Positions 23,958 through 31,166 of a stretch of 37,796 nt of DNA are shown in pieces. The stretch covers positions 1 through 37,796 of the forward strand of contig DCXP01000045.1 of assembly GCA_002327725.1 (NCBI GenBank), written 5' to 3'. The DNA is from Proteobacteria bacterium UBA2133 (GTDB lineage Bacteria > Pseudomonadota > Gammaproteobacteria > Arenicellales > UBA868). Position 1 is the first letter of the stretch. Each line of letters starts with the position of its first letter. Made by a program: the position numbers and the translations under genes. A model generated the notes under the pieces. The model had not been told where the DNA came from. It was given only the letters and a program-made list of their open reading frames with translations, and did not search any database.

Positions 23958-24917
23958 ATGGACCATCTGCAACGAAGCCGGCTCAATCTGTTGACCAGTC
24001 ACATGCTGGATCGCGGTGCGCTGCTGCGTCTTGATCCCGCCGTCATTGCCGAACGGGCTGCCGACGAGCGTGCACGCTTTATCGGCATCCACCACCTGCG
24101 GATCGCTGTGGACGAGACTGACCTGCAATGTCCCGCCTGGCTGACACCCGGTGAGGCAAAGGACCGCTTCGGACGGTGTGAGCCGTGTGTTTACCTCGGC
24201 GAGGAGGACAATACCCCGTATTTTGCACTGCTGCTCGATCACGAGCTGGCAAAGACCGCCGAAGGCTTTTCCGGCCTGCGCGCACTGGCGCGCGAGGTCA
24301 ACGATGCACAGGCCACCCTGCTCAGCTACGCGCAGGCCATGGCTGCCTGGCATCATCGCTACCGCTTCTGCGGCCGCTGCGGTAGCGCCACCATCATGGA
24401 TCAGGGCGGACATGTCCGAGTATGCGGCGAGACGCAGTGCGGTGAGACACATTATCCGCGCACAGACCCGGCGATCATCGTGCTGGTGGAACGGGACGAA
24501 CGCGCGCTCTTTGGCCGCAAACCCGAATGGCCTTCGCACCGCTATTCCACCATCGCCGGTTTTGTGGAGCCGGGAGAAAGCGCTGAGCAGGCCGTGGTTC
24601 GCGAGGTCGCAGAAGAAACCGGGATCGATGTCACTGCCGTGCGTTATCACTCGTCGCAGCCCTGGCCGTTTCCCGGATCCCTGATGCTGGGCTACCATGC
24701 CGAGGCGGGCAGCGATCACATCAGCCTGAATGACCGCGAACTGGACGACGCATTGTGGCTCGACCGTGAAGAAATCGTGACGCGTATTGATCAGGGCCTG
24801 TTTGTGCCGCCGCCGTCCATTTCCATCTCTTTCCGTCTCATTGAAGACTGGTTCGACCGGGAAGCGCCTTTTACCCTACGACAGCTATGCCAAAACAACG
24901 GGGTCGCAGAATTTTAG
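23958..24917 (+). CDS. nudC: NADH pyrophosphatase / NAD-RNA decapping Nudix hydrolase
   Basis: 319 residues from the ATG at 23958, which has GGAG 9 bp upstream; the frame is open further upstream but not protein-like. A four-cysteine zinc ribbon (YRFCGRCGS, then VCGETQCGETHYPR) precedes the Nudix box GFVEPGESAEQAVVREVAEETG. It is followed by the NudC-specific SQPWPFPGSLMLGY. NudC cleaves NADH and removes NAD caps from RNA. The N-terminal third is the family's variable domain. The gene is divergent from argS and followed by the csp promoter. Confidence 0.95.
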   Translation: MDHLQRSRLNLLTSHMLDRGALLRLDPAVIAERAADERARFIGIHHLRIAVDETDLQCPAWLTPGEAKDRFGRCEPCVYLGEEDNTPYFALLLDHELAKTAEGFSGLRALAREVNDAQATLLSYAQAMAAWHHRYRFCGRCGSATIMDQGGHVRVCGETQCGETHYPRTDPAIIVLVERDERALFGRKPEWPSHRYSTIAGFVEPGESAEQAVVREVAEETGIDVTAVRYHSSQPWPFPGSLMLGYHAEAGSDHISLNDRELDDALWLDREEIVTRIDQGLFVPPPSISISFRLIEDWFDREAPFTLRQLCQNNGVAEF

Positions 24918-24921
24918 GGTA

Positions 24922-24949
24922 TTGCACCGGACCGCAACACGGATACAAT
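24922..24949 (+). promoter_or_regulatory. Predicted sigma-70-type promoter of the cold-shock gene
   Basis: TTGCAC (24922-24927) and TACAAT (24944-24949) are separated by 16 bp. Transcription should start near 24956 and give a leader of about 65 nt that opens with the hairpin at 24957-24987. Confidence 0.5.
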
Positions 24950-24956
24950 GCGCATT

Positions 24957-24987
24957 GGGGGTAGATGGCCTGAGGACCTATACCCCC
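24957..24987 (+). promoter_or_regulatory. Leader hairpin upstream of the cold-shock gene
   Basis: GGGGGTA (24957-24963) pairs perfectly with TACCCCC (24981-24987). Inside it GGCC pairs with GG-A-CC around a TGA loop, giving a long, nearly continuous stem at the predicted 5' end of the mRNA. The ribosome site GGAGGAG lies downstream at about 25012. A temperature-dependent or stabilising role is inferred from position. Confidence 0.5.
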
Positions 24988-25020
24988 GGATTGTGTGTAG
25001 TCACTCTAGTGGAGGAGTTC

Positions 25021-25233
25021 ATGTCGGAACGACATACCGGAACCGTAAAGTGGTTCAATGAAAGAAAAGGCTTCGGCTTTATTGAGCAGGAAGGTGGAGA
25101 CGATGTATTCGTTCACTACCGTGAAATCCGAGGAGAAGGATTCAAAACGCTGAATGAAGGACAGCGTGTTGAATTTACTCTGACGACCCGTGACAAGGGT
25201 CCCGCCGCGGAAGACGTTTCACCCCTCGATTGA
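25021..25233 (+). CDS. Cold-shock-domain protein (CspA family)
   Basis: 70 residues from the ATG at 25021, which has GGAGGAG about 5 bp upstream. GTVKWFNERKGFGFIEQEGG contains RNP1 (KGFGFI) and DDVFVHYREI contains RNP2 (VFVHY). The end GPAAEDVSPLD is typical. A five-stranded OB fold that binds single-stranded RNA or DNA; such proteins act as RNA chaperones. Its tyrosine in VHYREI, in place of the usual FVHFSAI form, suits the shorter CspA-like group seen in several Gammaproteobacteria. It is monocistronic, with a promoter and hairpin leader upstream. Paralogue identity cannot be assigned. Confidence 0.96.
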   Translation: MSERHTGTVKWFNERKGFGFIEQEGGDDVFVHYREIRGEGFKTLNEGQRVEFTLTTRDKGPAAEDVSPLD

Positions 25234-25317
25234 TCTGCCGTCGACTGGCTGCCGGGGGGCGGCCTGAGACACAACGCTTCTCGTTATACCTGTGAGTGCC
25301 AGACGCTCGCCGGTGTC

Positions 25318-25878
25318 ATGCTGAAGTTCATCTGCATCAGCTTTCTGGCGCTGGGTGCGGGGCTCGCTGTGCTCGCGGCTGCGGGCCTCGCTGCCGTGCT
25401 GCTGCCCATACCGGATCTGCCGGTGGCATCCTTTTCCGCCGTTATCCTGGCTCTGGCGTTCGCGTCACTGGCGGCGATGACCGGCATCATCGGTCTCGCG
25501 CGGTCGCTACCCACAACACCCGGGTTGCCTGAGCTGCCTCATGCTTCACCCGACTGGCGGGTAGTCGTGCTGCATCTGTCAGGACTTTCGGCGTACGCAG
25601 GTGTCCCCCTGGGTCACCTGCTGGGGCCATGGATCATGTGGCTGCTATGGCGGCGGCAGGCCCACTGGCTGGACGCGAACGGACGGGCCGCACTGAACTT
25701 CGCGCTCACGATCAGCATCTTTTACATCAGCGCACTGATCCTGGTGTTCTTCTTTGTCGGCTTTGTACTGCTCGGGATCATTATGGTGTTCCACGTCGTG
25801 GTGCTGCTGCGAAACGGCTGGCGCACCTCGGTCAACCTTCCGGCGCACTACCCGCTCTCGATCAACTTTCTCGGCTGA
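25318..25878 (+). CDS. DUF4870 (Tic20-like) membrane protein
   Basis: 186 residues with about five membrane segments. The C-terminal 110 residues are the DUF4870 core: LHLSGLSAYAGVPLGHLLGPWIMWLLWRR, then HWLDANGRAALNFALTISIFYI and a last hydrophobic hairpin. The first 70 residues form two extra membrane helices that most family members I know of lack. Function is unknown. The end overlaps the convergent hemL stop by 17 bp. A small 84-bp gap separates it from the cold-shock gene, and no promoter was identified. Confidence 0.82.
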   Translation: MLKFICISFLALGAGLAVLAAAGLAAVLLPIPDLPVASFSAVILALAFASLAAMTGIIGLARSLPTTPGLPELPHASPDWRVVVLHLSGLSAYAGVPLGHLLGPWIMWLLWRRQAHWLDANGRAALNFALTISIFYISALILVFFFVGFVLLGIIMVFHVVVLLRNGWRTSVNLPAHYPLSINFLG

Positions 25879-27154
25879 GCTCACCGAACACCTCGGCCGC
25901 GGCAGCGAGCGTCTCATTGATCTCGGCATCGGCGTGGGTGACGGATACAAAGCCTGCTTCAAAAGCCGAAGGGGCAAGATACACACCCCGCTCCAGCATG
26001 CCATGGAAGAATCTCGAAAAACGTGCGCTGTCGCATGCCATGACTTCGGCGAATGAGCTGACGCGGTCGTTGTCGGTAAAAAAGAGGCCGAACATGCCGC
26101 CGACCGATTCTGTTGCCAGAGGCACACCCGCGCCCGCCGCTGCACGGGCAAAGCCGGCAACCAGTGCCTGTGTGCTTTCGGTCAGCGTCTCAAAAAATCC
26201 CGCTGCCGCAACTTTCTTCAATGTCGCAATTCCGGCTGTCATGGCCAAGGGGTTGCCTGACAGGGTACCCGCCTGATACACCGACCCGAGCGGCGCAAGA
26301 TGCGCCATGATCTCGGCGCTGCCGCCAAAGGCGCCCACCGGCAATCCGCCGCCGAGCACCTTACCGAGCGTCGTAAGGTCGGGGCGGATGCCGTACAGCT
26401 CCTGGGCACCCCCCAGCCCCACGCGAAAACCGGTCATCACCTCGTCGAAAATCAGCACCGCGCCGCTTCGGTCGCAGGCCGCACGCAGGGCCTCGAGAAA
26501 GCCCGGGGCGGGCGCAATGCAGTTCATGTTTCCGGTTACCGGCTCGACGATGACTGCCGCAATATCCTGGCCCGACTTGGCAAAAACCGCCTCGACCTGG
26601 TCGATATTGTTGAACTCCAGCGTCAGGGTATGACGGGCTGCGTCCTTCGGAACACCGGGCGAGGTCGGGATGCCGAGCGTGAGCGCGCCGGATCCCGCCT
26701 TGACCAGCAGGCTGTCGGCATGCCCGTGATAGCAGCCTTCAAACTTGATCAGCGTGTCGCGGCCGGTACAACCGCGGGCGAGGCGGATCGCGCTCATGGT
26801 CGCTTCGGTGCCGGAATTCACCATCCGCACCTGTTCGATGGACGGCACCGCGGCAGACACGGCCTGCGCCAGTTCCGTCTCGAGCGCCGTTGGCGCACCG
26901 TAACTCAGACCCTGCGCAGCAGCGGATTGCACTGCCTCGACGACATCGGGGTCGGCGTGACCCAGAATCATCGGCCCCCAGGAGCCCACGTAGTCGATGT
27001 AACGCTGGCCGTTCGCCCCGTACAGAAACGGCCCCTTTGCATGATCGATAAATACCGGGGTCCCGCCCACGGACTTGAAGGCACGCACCGGGGAGTTCAC
27101 CCCGCCCGGTATGACCGCGCAGGCACTTGCAAAAAGATGGTCGTCGTTGCTCAT
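25862..27154 (-). CDS. hemL: Glutamate-1-semialdehyde 2,1-aminomutase
   Basis: 430 residues. The N-terminal IPGGVNSPVRAFKSVGGTPVF, RMVNSGTEATMSAIRLARG and GCYHGHADSLLVKAGSG are diagnostic of HemL. The PLP-binding Lys is in TTLGKVLGGGLPVGAFGG. It converts glutamate-1-semialdehyde to 5-aminolevulinate in the C5 tetrapyrrole pathway. A GGAG Shine-Dalgarno sequence precedes the ATG. It is divergent from the rubredoxin gene, with 116 bp between the starts. Its 3' end overlaps the DUF4870 gene tail to tail. Confidence 0.97.
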   Translation of the reverse strand: MSNDDHLFASACAVIPGGVNSPVRAFKSVGGTPVFIDHAKGPFLYGANGQRYIDYVGSWGPMILGHADPDVVEAVQSAAAQGLSYGAPTALETELAQAVSAAVPSIEQVRMVNSGTEATMSAIRLARGCTGRDTLIKFEGCYHGHADSLLVKAGSGALTLGIPTSPGVPKDAARHTLTLEFNNIDQVEAVFAKSGQDIAAVIVEPVTGNMNCIAPAPGFLEALRAACDRSGAVLIFDEVMTGFRVGLGGAQELYGIRPDLTTLGKVLGGGLPVGAFGGSAEIMAHLAPLGSVYQAGTLSGNPLAMTAGIATLKKVAAAGFFETLTESTQALVAGFARAAAGAGVPLATESVGGMFGLFFTDNDRVSSFAEVMACDSARFSRFFHGMLERGVYLAPSAFEAGFVSVTHADAEINETLAAAAEVFGELSRES

Positions 27155-27270
27155 GGAATACTCCGTGTCTCAAGTTTGGCGAATGGAAAGTCGCTCAGCG
27201 GCCGGGCACGCATGCCGGGAACCCTGGGCTAGAATCGCGTGCCTGATATCCTGTTCCCATAGATTCTGTG

Positions 27271-27441
27271 ATGGCCAATCGAACCCTCATGTGCATTATC
27301 TGTGGTTTTGTCTACCAGGAAGCCGAGGGGCTTCCCGACGAAGGCATTGCCCCGGGCACCCGCTGGAAAGACATTCCCAACGGCTGGCAGTGCCTGGACT
27401 GCGACGCCACCAAAGCAGACTTTGAGATGATTGAAATCTGA
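27271..27441 (+). CDS. Rubredoxin
   Basis: 56 residues from the ATG at 27271. The two CxxC knuckles are MCIICGFVY (Cys8 and Cys11) and WQCLDCDATKADFEM (Cys41 and Cys44), which bind one iron atom. PDEGIAPGTRWKDIPNGW lies between them, so every conserved rubredoxin feature is present. Rubredoxins are small cytoplasmic electron carriers, for example to alkane hydroxylases or oxygen-detoxifying enzymes; no partner gene is nearby. It is divergent from hemL, and its stop is 19 bp from the prmB stop. The ribosome site is weak. Confidence 0.95.
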   Translation: MANRTLMCIICGFVYQEAEGLPDEGIAPGTRWKDIPNGWQCLDCDATKADFEMIEI

Positions 27442-27460
27442 TCAGCATATCGGGGATCGG

Positions 27461-28369
27461 TCATGTCGGCGGGTGAGTCGATGAGGCCAGTTCCCCAGCC
27501 TCAAGTGCAAATACCACGGCCTCACCGTTTGCGGACATCAGCCAGGTAAAGGGCGTACCCGGCCACGTCGCTTCCAGCGCTTCCCGGGCACTGCCCGCCT
27601 CGACCACCAGCAGGCCGTCATCCGTCAGGTGATCCCCTGCCTGATTCAGCAACCGGTTGATACAGTCCAACCCGTTGCTGCCACCCGCAAAAGCGAGCGC
27701 CGGTTCATGCTGGTATTCATCCGGCAGCGCGCCCATGATCTCATCGCTGACATAAGGTGGATTGCACACAACAAGATCATAGCGTGCCTCACCTAGGCCT
27801 TCAAAAAGATCACCCTGCAGCAGGCGTACCCGGTCCTGCACTTGATAACGCGCGACATTGACTTCGGCGACTTCAAGAGCGCAGGGACTGATATCACTTG
27901 CATCAACGCGCGCCTCGGGAAATGCCAGGGCGAGCGCCACCGCGATACAGCCACTGCCGGTGCAAAGATCGAGGATAGAGGCGGCCGGGCGCTCGGTCCG
28001 CCAGGGAGAAAAACGATCCGGAATCCATTCACCGATATGTGAACGCGGCACGATGGCGCGGTGGTCGACGAAGAAATCGTAACCGGCAAACCACGCCCGG
28101 TTCACCAGGTAGGCAAGCGGCTCGCCGGTCTCGATCCGCCGTTCGAGCAGTTCACTGACTGATGCCTGCTGCTCAGTGGTCAACACCTGGTCCCAGGGGA
28201 CATTATCGCCACTGGGGTCCAATTCACAGGCTTCAAGCACCAGCCAGGCGGCCTCGTCAAAGGCGTTGTCCGTGCCATGACCAAAGTACAGGCCCGCCGC
28301 ATCAAGGGCGTTGGCCACCTGCTGGACCTGCTGTTCCAGGCGCACTGTCGCAGTATCCTTATCCGGCAA
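27461..28369 (-). CDS. prmB: 50S ribosomal protein L3 glutamine methyltransferase PrmB
   Basis: 302 residues. The catalytic NPPY lies in YDLVVCNPPYVSDEIMGALPDEYQHEPALAFAGG, and the last part is the PrmB-type segment that separates it from PrmC. ILDLCTGSGCIAVALAL is the SAM-binding motif I. The central AYLVNRAWFAGYDFFVDHRAIVPRSHIGEW is also PrmB-specific. It methylates a glutamine in ribosomal protein L3. The start is a TTG that overlaps the end of the SCO gene by 11 bp, so translation is probably coupled to it; a later GTG cannot be excluded. Confidence 0.93.
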   Translation of the reverse strand: MPDKDTATVRLEQQVQQVANALDAAGLYFGHGTDNAFDEAAWLVLEACELDPSGDNVPWDQVLTTEQQASVSELLERRIETGEPLAYLVNRAWFAGYDFFVDHRAIVPRSHIGEWIPDRFSPWRTERPAASILDLCTGSGCIAVALALAFPEARVDASDISPCALEVAEVNVARYQVQDRVRLLQGDLFEGLGEARYDLVVCNPPYVSDEIMGALPDEYQHEPALAFAGGSNGLDCINRLLNQAGDHLTDDGLLVVEAGSAREALEATWPGTPFTWLMSANGEAVVFALEAGELASSTHPPT

Positions 28370-28964
28370 GCACCGCGTCTACTGCTTCGGCCATCTCTTC
28401 AACACTCGCATCGTGCGGTAGCAGTTGCCGGACCTTGCCCCCGGGACCGATCAGGTAGGTGGTGGCAGAGTGGTCGATGGTATAACCCAGCGCCGAGCCT
28501 GCATCTTCGACTTTCTGGTGCAGCACATAGTACTGCCTGGCGACGGCATCTACCGCCTCGGCTGATCCGCTGACGCCGGTGATCTGCGGGTGAAAGAACG
28601 CGGCGTACTCAGCAGCGCGCTGGGGCGTATCCCGCTCGCTATCGACACTGACAAAGAGCCCGGCAACCTGCTGTGCCTCCCTTTCTGGCAGCTGGCTGAT
28701 CACGGCACTGATCTTGGCAAGATCCATGGGACAGACATCAGGACAGGTGGTGTAGCCAAAGAACAGCATCACCACCCTGCCCCGGTAGTCGCTCAGTGAC
28801 ACCGGGCCCTTTGCCGAGGTGAGCGTGAAATCTCCTCCGAGGTGTTCGTAGGGATTCGCCGATTGCACGCTGTGCTCGTGCCACCACAAGCCGGCGCCAA
28901 GGCCAATCGCGGTGGCAGCTGTCAGTGCAATCGCGGGCACGTGCCAGGATTTTTTCACCATCAT
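28359..28964 (-). CDS. SCO1/SenC-family copper-binding protein
   Basis: 201 residues. An N-terminal membrane or signal helix (VPAIALTAATAIGLGAGLWW) is followed by a thioredoxin-fold domain with the copper site TTCPDVCPMDL (CxxxC) and the partner His in YTIDHSATTYLIG. SCO proteins deliver copper to the CuA centre of cytochrome c oxidase. GGAG lies 5-10 bp before the ATG. The PCu(A)C chaperone gene is 49 bp upstream and prmB overlaps downstream, so it sits in a copper-assembly cluster. Confidence 0.95.
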   Translation of the reverse strand: MMVKKSWHVPAIALTAATAIGLGAGLWWHEHSVQSANPYEHLGGDFTLTSAKGPVSLSDYRGRVVMLFFGYTTCPDVCPMDLAKISAVISQLPEREAQQVAGLFVSVDSERDTPQRAAEYAAFFHPQITGVSGSAEAVDAVARQYYVLHQKVEDAGSALGYTIDHSATTYLIGPGGKVRQLLPHDASVEEMAEAVDAVLAG

Positions 28965-29013
28965 CTATTCTCCTGCCGGAAAAATTGCAGCGTGTCGGAT
29001 TCCCTGTCTTTGA

Positions 29014-29484
29014 TCAGTCGCCGTGACTGCTGTGATCGCTGTGGTCTTGTCCGACTCCCGCCATCTGAACGACGGCGTCGACTGCCAGACGTTCGCCATC
29101 GGCAAACTCCAGCTCAATGAGCACCTGCTCACCCATCTCAAGGCTGCGGCTCAAGCCGATCAGCATGATGTGAAAGCCGCCGGGCTGCAGTACTGCCTGA
29201 CCGTGTCCCGGTATGGCGATGGCGTCTAGCCGGCGCATTTTCATCATGCCGTCTTCCATGATGTGGTTGTGCAGTTCAACCGCATCAGCCACATCGGAGT
29301 GCGCCGCCACCAAAGACCGCTCGCTCATACCATGATTGTGCAAAACCATAAAGGCGGCGCTCACGCTCTGGCCCGGCGGCACCATCCGGACCATCGGTGC
29401 CTGGACCTCAAGCGTAGCGGCCCATGCCGCCGCGCCAGCCATGCAGATCACCATGGCGAGAAGAAAAGAAAGTGTTTTTGTCAT
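29014..29484 (-). CDS. Periplasmic copper chaperone PCu(A)C
   Basis: 156 residues from the ATG at 29484, which has GAGAG upstream; the open frame is longer but the signal peptide (KTLSFLLAMVICMAGAAAWA, cleavage after AWA) begins here. The copper ligands are in VELHNHIMEDGMMKMR and GGFHIMLIGL, matching the H(M)x10Mx21HxM arrangement. A His/Asp-rich C-terminus (DHSDHSSHGD) is an added likely metal site. PCu(A)C passes Cu(I) to SCO or directly to the CuA site. It lies between the DUF2946 gene and the SCO gene on the same strand. Confidence 0.94.
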   Translation of the reverse strand: MTKTLSFLLAMVICMAGAAAWAATLEVQAPMVRMVPPGQSVSAAFMVLHNHGMSERSLVAAHSDVADAVELHNHIMEDGMMKMRRLDAIAIPGHGQAVLQPGGFHIMLIGLSRSLEMGEQVLIELEFADGERLAVDAVVQMAGVGQDHSDHSSHGD

Positions 29485-29565
29485 GTTGCTCTCGGAATGC
29501 TGTTCCGGCCATTGCCGCCTGTCCCGCAGCCGGCGCCGGCGCATTGCCCCCTTTGGGGATTGCGG

Positions 29566-29961
29566 CTACGAGCTGAGGTCCGCCGCGGGGGGCGGTGCCC
29601 GTGGCGGGAGTGCAGGCCCTGGCGCAGCAATCGGATGCAAAGATGCCGCTAAGGGGCAGCCAACAGAGCCCGGAGACGATAGCGGCACAAAGGTCGTGGT
29701 AGAAGCAAAGAGGGCGCCGACCGGGGGTGTCGGGACACAGTCCGGGCAGGCCCAGCCCGGGACCTCGGAGGAGACCGGCGCACCGCCTGCGCCTGGCAGC
29801 ACCACTTGGATCTGGTGCGTCCCCTGCAGGGTACAGACCGTCAGCCACTGCACAGAAGGCGCACCCGCGCCGCTCATGGCAAACAGTCCTGACAAAGGCT
29901 GAAGCGCCAGTACCAAAGCGGCCAGCCACGACATCGTCCGATTTATCCGTCGACGCTTCAC
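29566..29961 (-). CDS. DUF2946-like secreted protein
   Basis: 131 residues from a GTG. An N-terminal signal peptide (MSWLAALVLALQPLSGLFAMSGA) is followed by a short domain with CTLQGTHQIQV and CPDCVPTPP. The end contains LPPRAPPPA, the RAPP motif at the C-terminus of DUF2946 proteins. The paired cysteines suggest metal or redox chemistry, and such genes are often found with copper-handling genes, as here. It is 81 bp upstream of the PCu(A)C chaperone gene. Family membership is a by-eye call. Confidence 0.72.
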   Translation of the reverse strand: MKRRRINRTMSWLAALVLALQPLSGLFAMSGAGAPSVQWLTVCTLQGTHQIQVVLPGAGGAPVSSEVPGWACPDCVPTPPVGALFASTTTFVPLSSPGSVGCPLAASLHPIAAPGPALPPRAPPPAADLSS

Positions 29962-29992
29962 GGTCTCGAGTCTACCCGCTTGCCGGTGAAAA

Positions 29993-30014
29993 GGGGTTGT
30001 GCCCGCTCAACCCC
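29993..30014 (-). terminator. Rho-independent terminator after the nuclease gene
   Basis: On the minus strand GGGGTTG, an 8-nt loop and CAACCCC form a perfect 7-bp stem followed by TTTTC. It lies about 35-55 bp after the nuclease stop, separating it from the DUF2946 gene. Confidence 0.6.
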
Positions 30015-30048
30015 TACCCCCAGACACCTGATGCGGGTCAGGGGTATG

Positions 30049-30798
30049 TCAATCACCGGAGCACAGACGCTGCGGATCGATACCGCAACGCTCGAGCATA
30101 AAAGGATGATTGATCACCAGGGTCACGCGGGCTTTCTTTTTCGAGAACCACCCACGCACTGCTATGGTTGCCTGATCGAGAGCGCCGGGTGGATAGGCAA
30201 ATCCGGCTTCCCATTCGCTGCGGCGCACGAGAATCACAAGGTCCTTTTCGACCGAAAAAGCAAACCATTTTTTTCCCATCTCGATACGCGAAAGCCGGGC
30301 CCTCACAAACTGGTAACCGCCGCGGATCTCACCCGCCGGCGCCGGCGCATAGTAGGGCAGTGCCCAGATACCGCGTTCTGCGCGGTGCGCCGCCTGCTCG
30401 GCCCGGATAAAACGATCGAGATAGCGGTCATTGGGCAAAATGACAACCGCGCTCGCCAGCCCTTTGCCCAGCAATGCTTCCTGTACGCTGGCCCCGTCGG
30501 TGCGAAAGAGGTATGCCAGGGTCCGGCCATACCGGTCACGCGGCTGCGGCGCATCTTCGATCAGCACCTGCCCGTCAGCGAGCTGCGCCGCGAGGGCATC
30601 GCGTGCCTCAAGCGCCAGGGGCTCGGCGGGCCGGTCATCTGTTGCCATCTCGGGCGTGTTGATGCCGACCAGGCGAATGGTCTCACCGGAATGCAGAACC
30701 AGGGTATCCCCGTCGATGAACTTCGCCACCTCGCCGCGGCGCCATTCGACATCGGCGGCGGCTTGCGCACTGAGAAAAAGGAAAAGACACCACAGCAG
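30049..30798 (-). CDS. Secreted staphylococcal-nuclease-like (thermonuclease) protein
   Basis: The SNase domain runs from GEVAKFIDGDTLVLHSGETIRLVGINTPEM to ASAVVILPNDRYLDRFIRAEQAAHRAERGIW. It includes the catalytic Asp and Arg of the fold, with RDRYGRTLAYLF. A signal-peptide-like stretch (LLWCLFLFLSAQAAA) precedes it. A further 90 residues follow, which look like a second small domain. The in-frame upstream sequence has no ATG, GTG or TTG between 30866 (rpmE stop) and the signal. The CTG at 30798 is the best local start; the GTG at 31026 would run through rpmE. The product probably degrades nucleic acids in the periplasm or medium. Confidence 0.85.
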   Translation of the reverse strand: MLWCLFLFLSAQAAADVEWRRGEVAKFIDGDTLVLHSGETIRLVGINTPEMATDDRPAEPLALEARDALAAQLADGQVLIEDAPQPRDRYGRTLAYLFRTDGASVQEALLGKGLASAVVILPNDRYLDRFIRAEQAAHRAERGIWALPYYAPAPAGEIRGGYQFVRARLSRIEMGKKWFAFSVEKDLVILVRRSEWEAGFAYPPGALDQATIAVRGWFSKKKARVTLVINHPFMLERCGIDPQRLCSGD

Positions 30799-30865
30799 GA
30801 CCCGTGCCCCGCAGGCATGGCGTTCAAAGACGGTGGCGTGCCAGGCTGCCCTGGCGGGCTGGAGG

Positions 30866-31072
30866 TCAGGCCGAACGGCCGTACTTTTTCTGAAACTTGC
30901 CAACGCGCCCGGCGGTATCGACGATCTTCTGCTGCCCTGTGTAGAAGGGATGGCAGGCCGAGCAGATTTCAACGTGCAGTTCCTGGCCCAGCGTGGAGCG
31001 GGTCTCAAAACTGTTACCGCAGGCACAGACCACCTTGATGATCTCGTATGATGGATGAATTTCTGACTTCAT
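30866..31072 (-). CDS. rpmE: 50S ribosomal protein L31
   Basis: 68 residues. The family start MKSEIHPSYEIIKVVCACGNSFETRSTL gives the first two zinc ligands (Cys16 and Cys18). VEICSACHPFYTGQQKIVDTAGRV gives Cys37 and Cys40. This is the zinc-binding (C+) form of L31. It is downstream of rho on the same strand, 94 bp away, a common order. A weak inverted repeat lies in between (31122-31149), so it may have its own promoter. The nuclease gene follows. Confidence 0.97.
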   Translation of the reverse strand: MKSEIHPSYEIIKVVCACGNSFETRSTLGQELHVEICSACHPFYTGQQKIVDTAGRVGKFQKKYGRSA

Positions 31073-31166
31073 AACAAAACAGTGGAATCGGTCTCACTTT
31101 GCAGCATGCGCCGCCCGCAGGGGGACCGGATCATAGGCGAAACGGTCCCGGGCCGCAAGTTCGCGC

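Noticed and set aside
24922..24939. TTGCACCGGACCGCAACA as a fourth PhaR-like site
   Set aside because: It resembles TTGCACCGCAACA only if five bases are inserted, it coincides with a plausible -35 element, and the downstream gene is a cold-shock gene.
31122..31149. GGGACCG/CGGTCCC inverted repeat between rho and rpmE as the rho terminator
   Set aside because: The loop is 14 nt and there is no T-run, so it is at best a weak structure.
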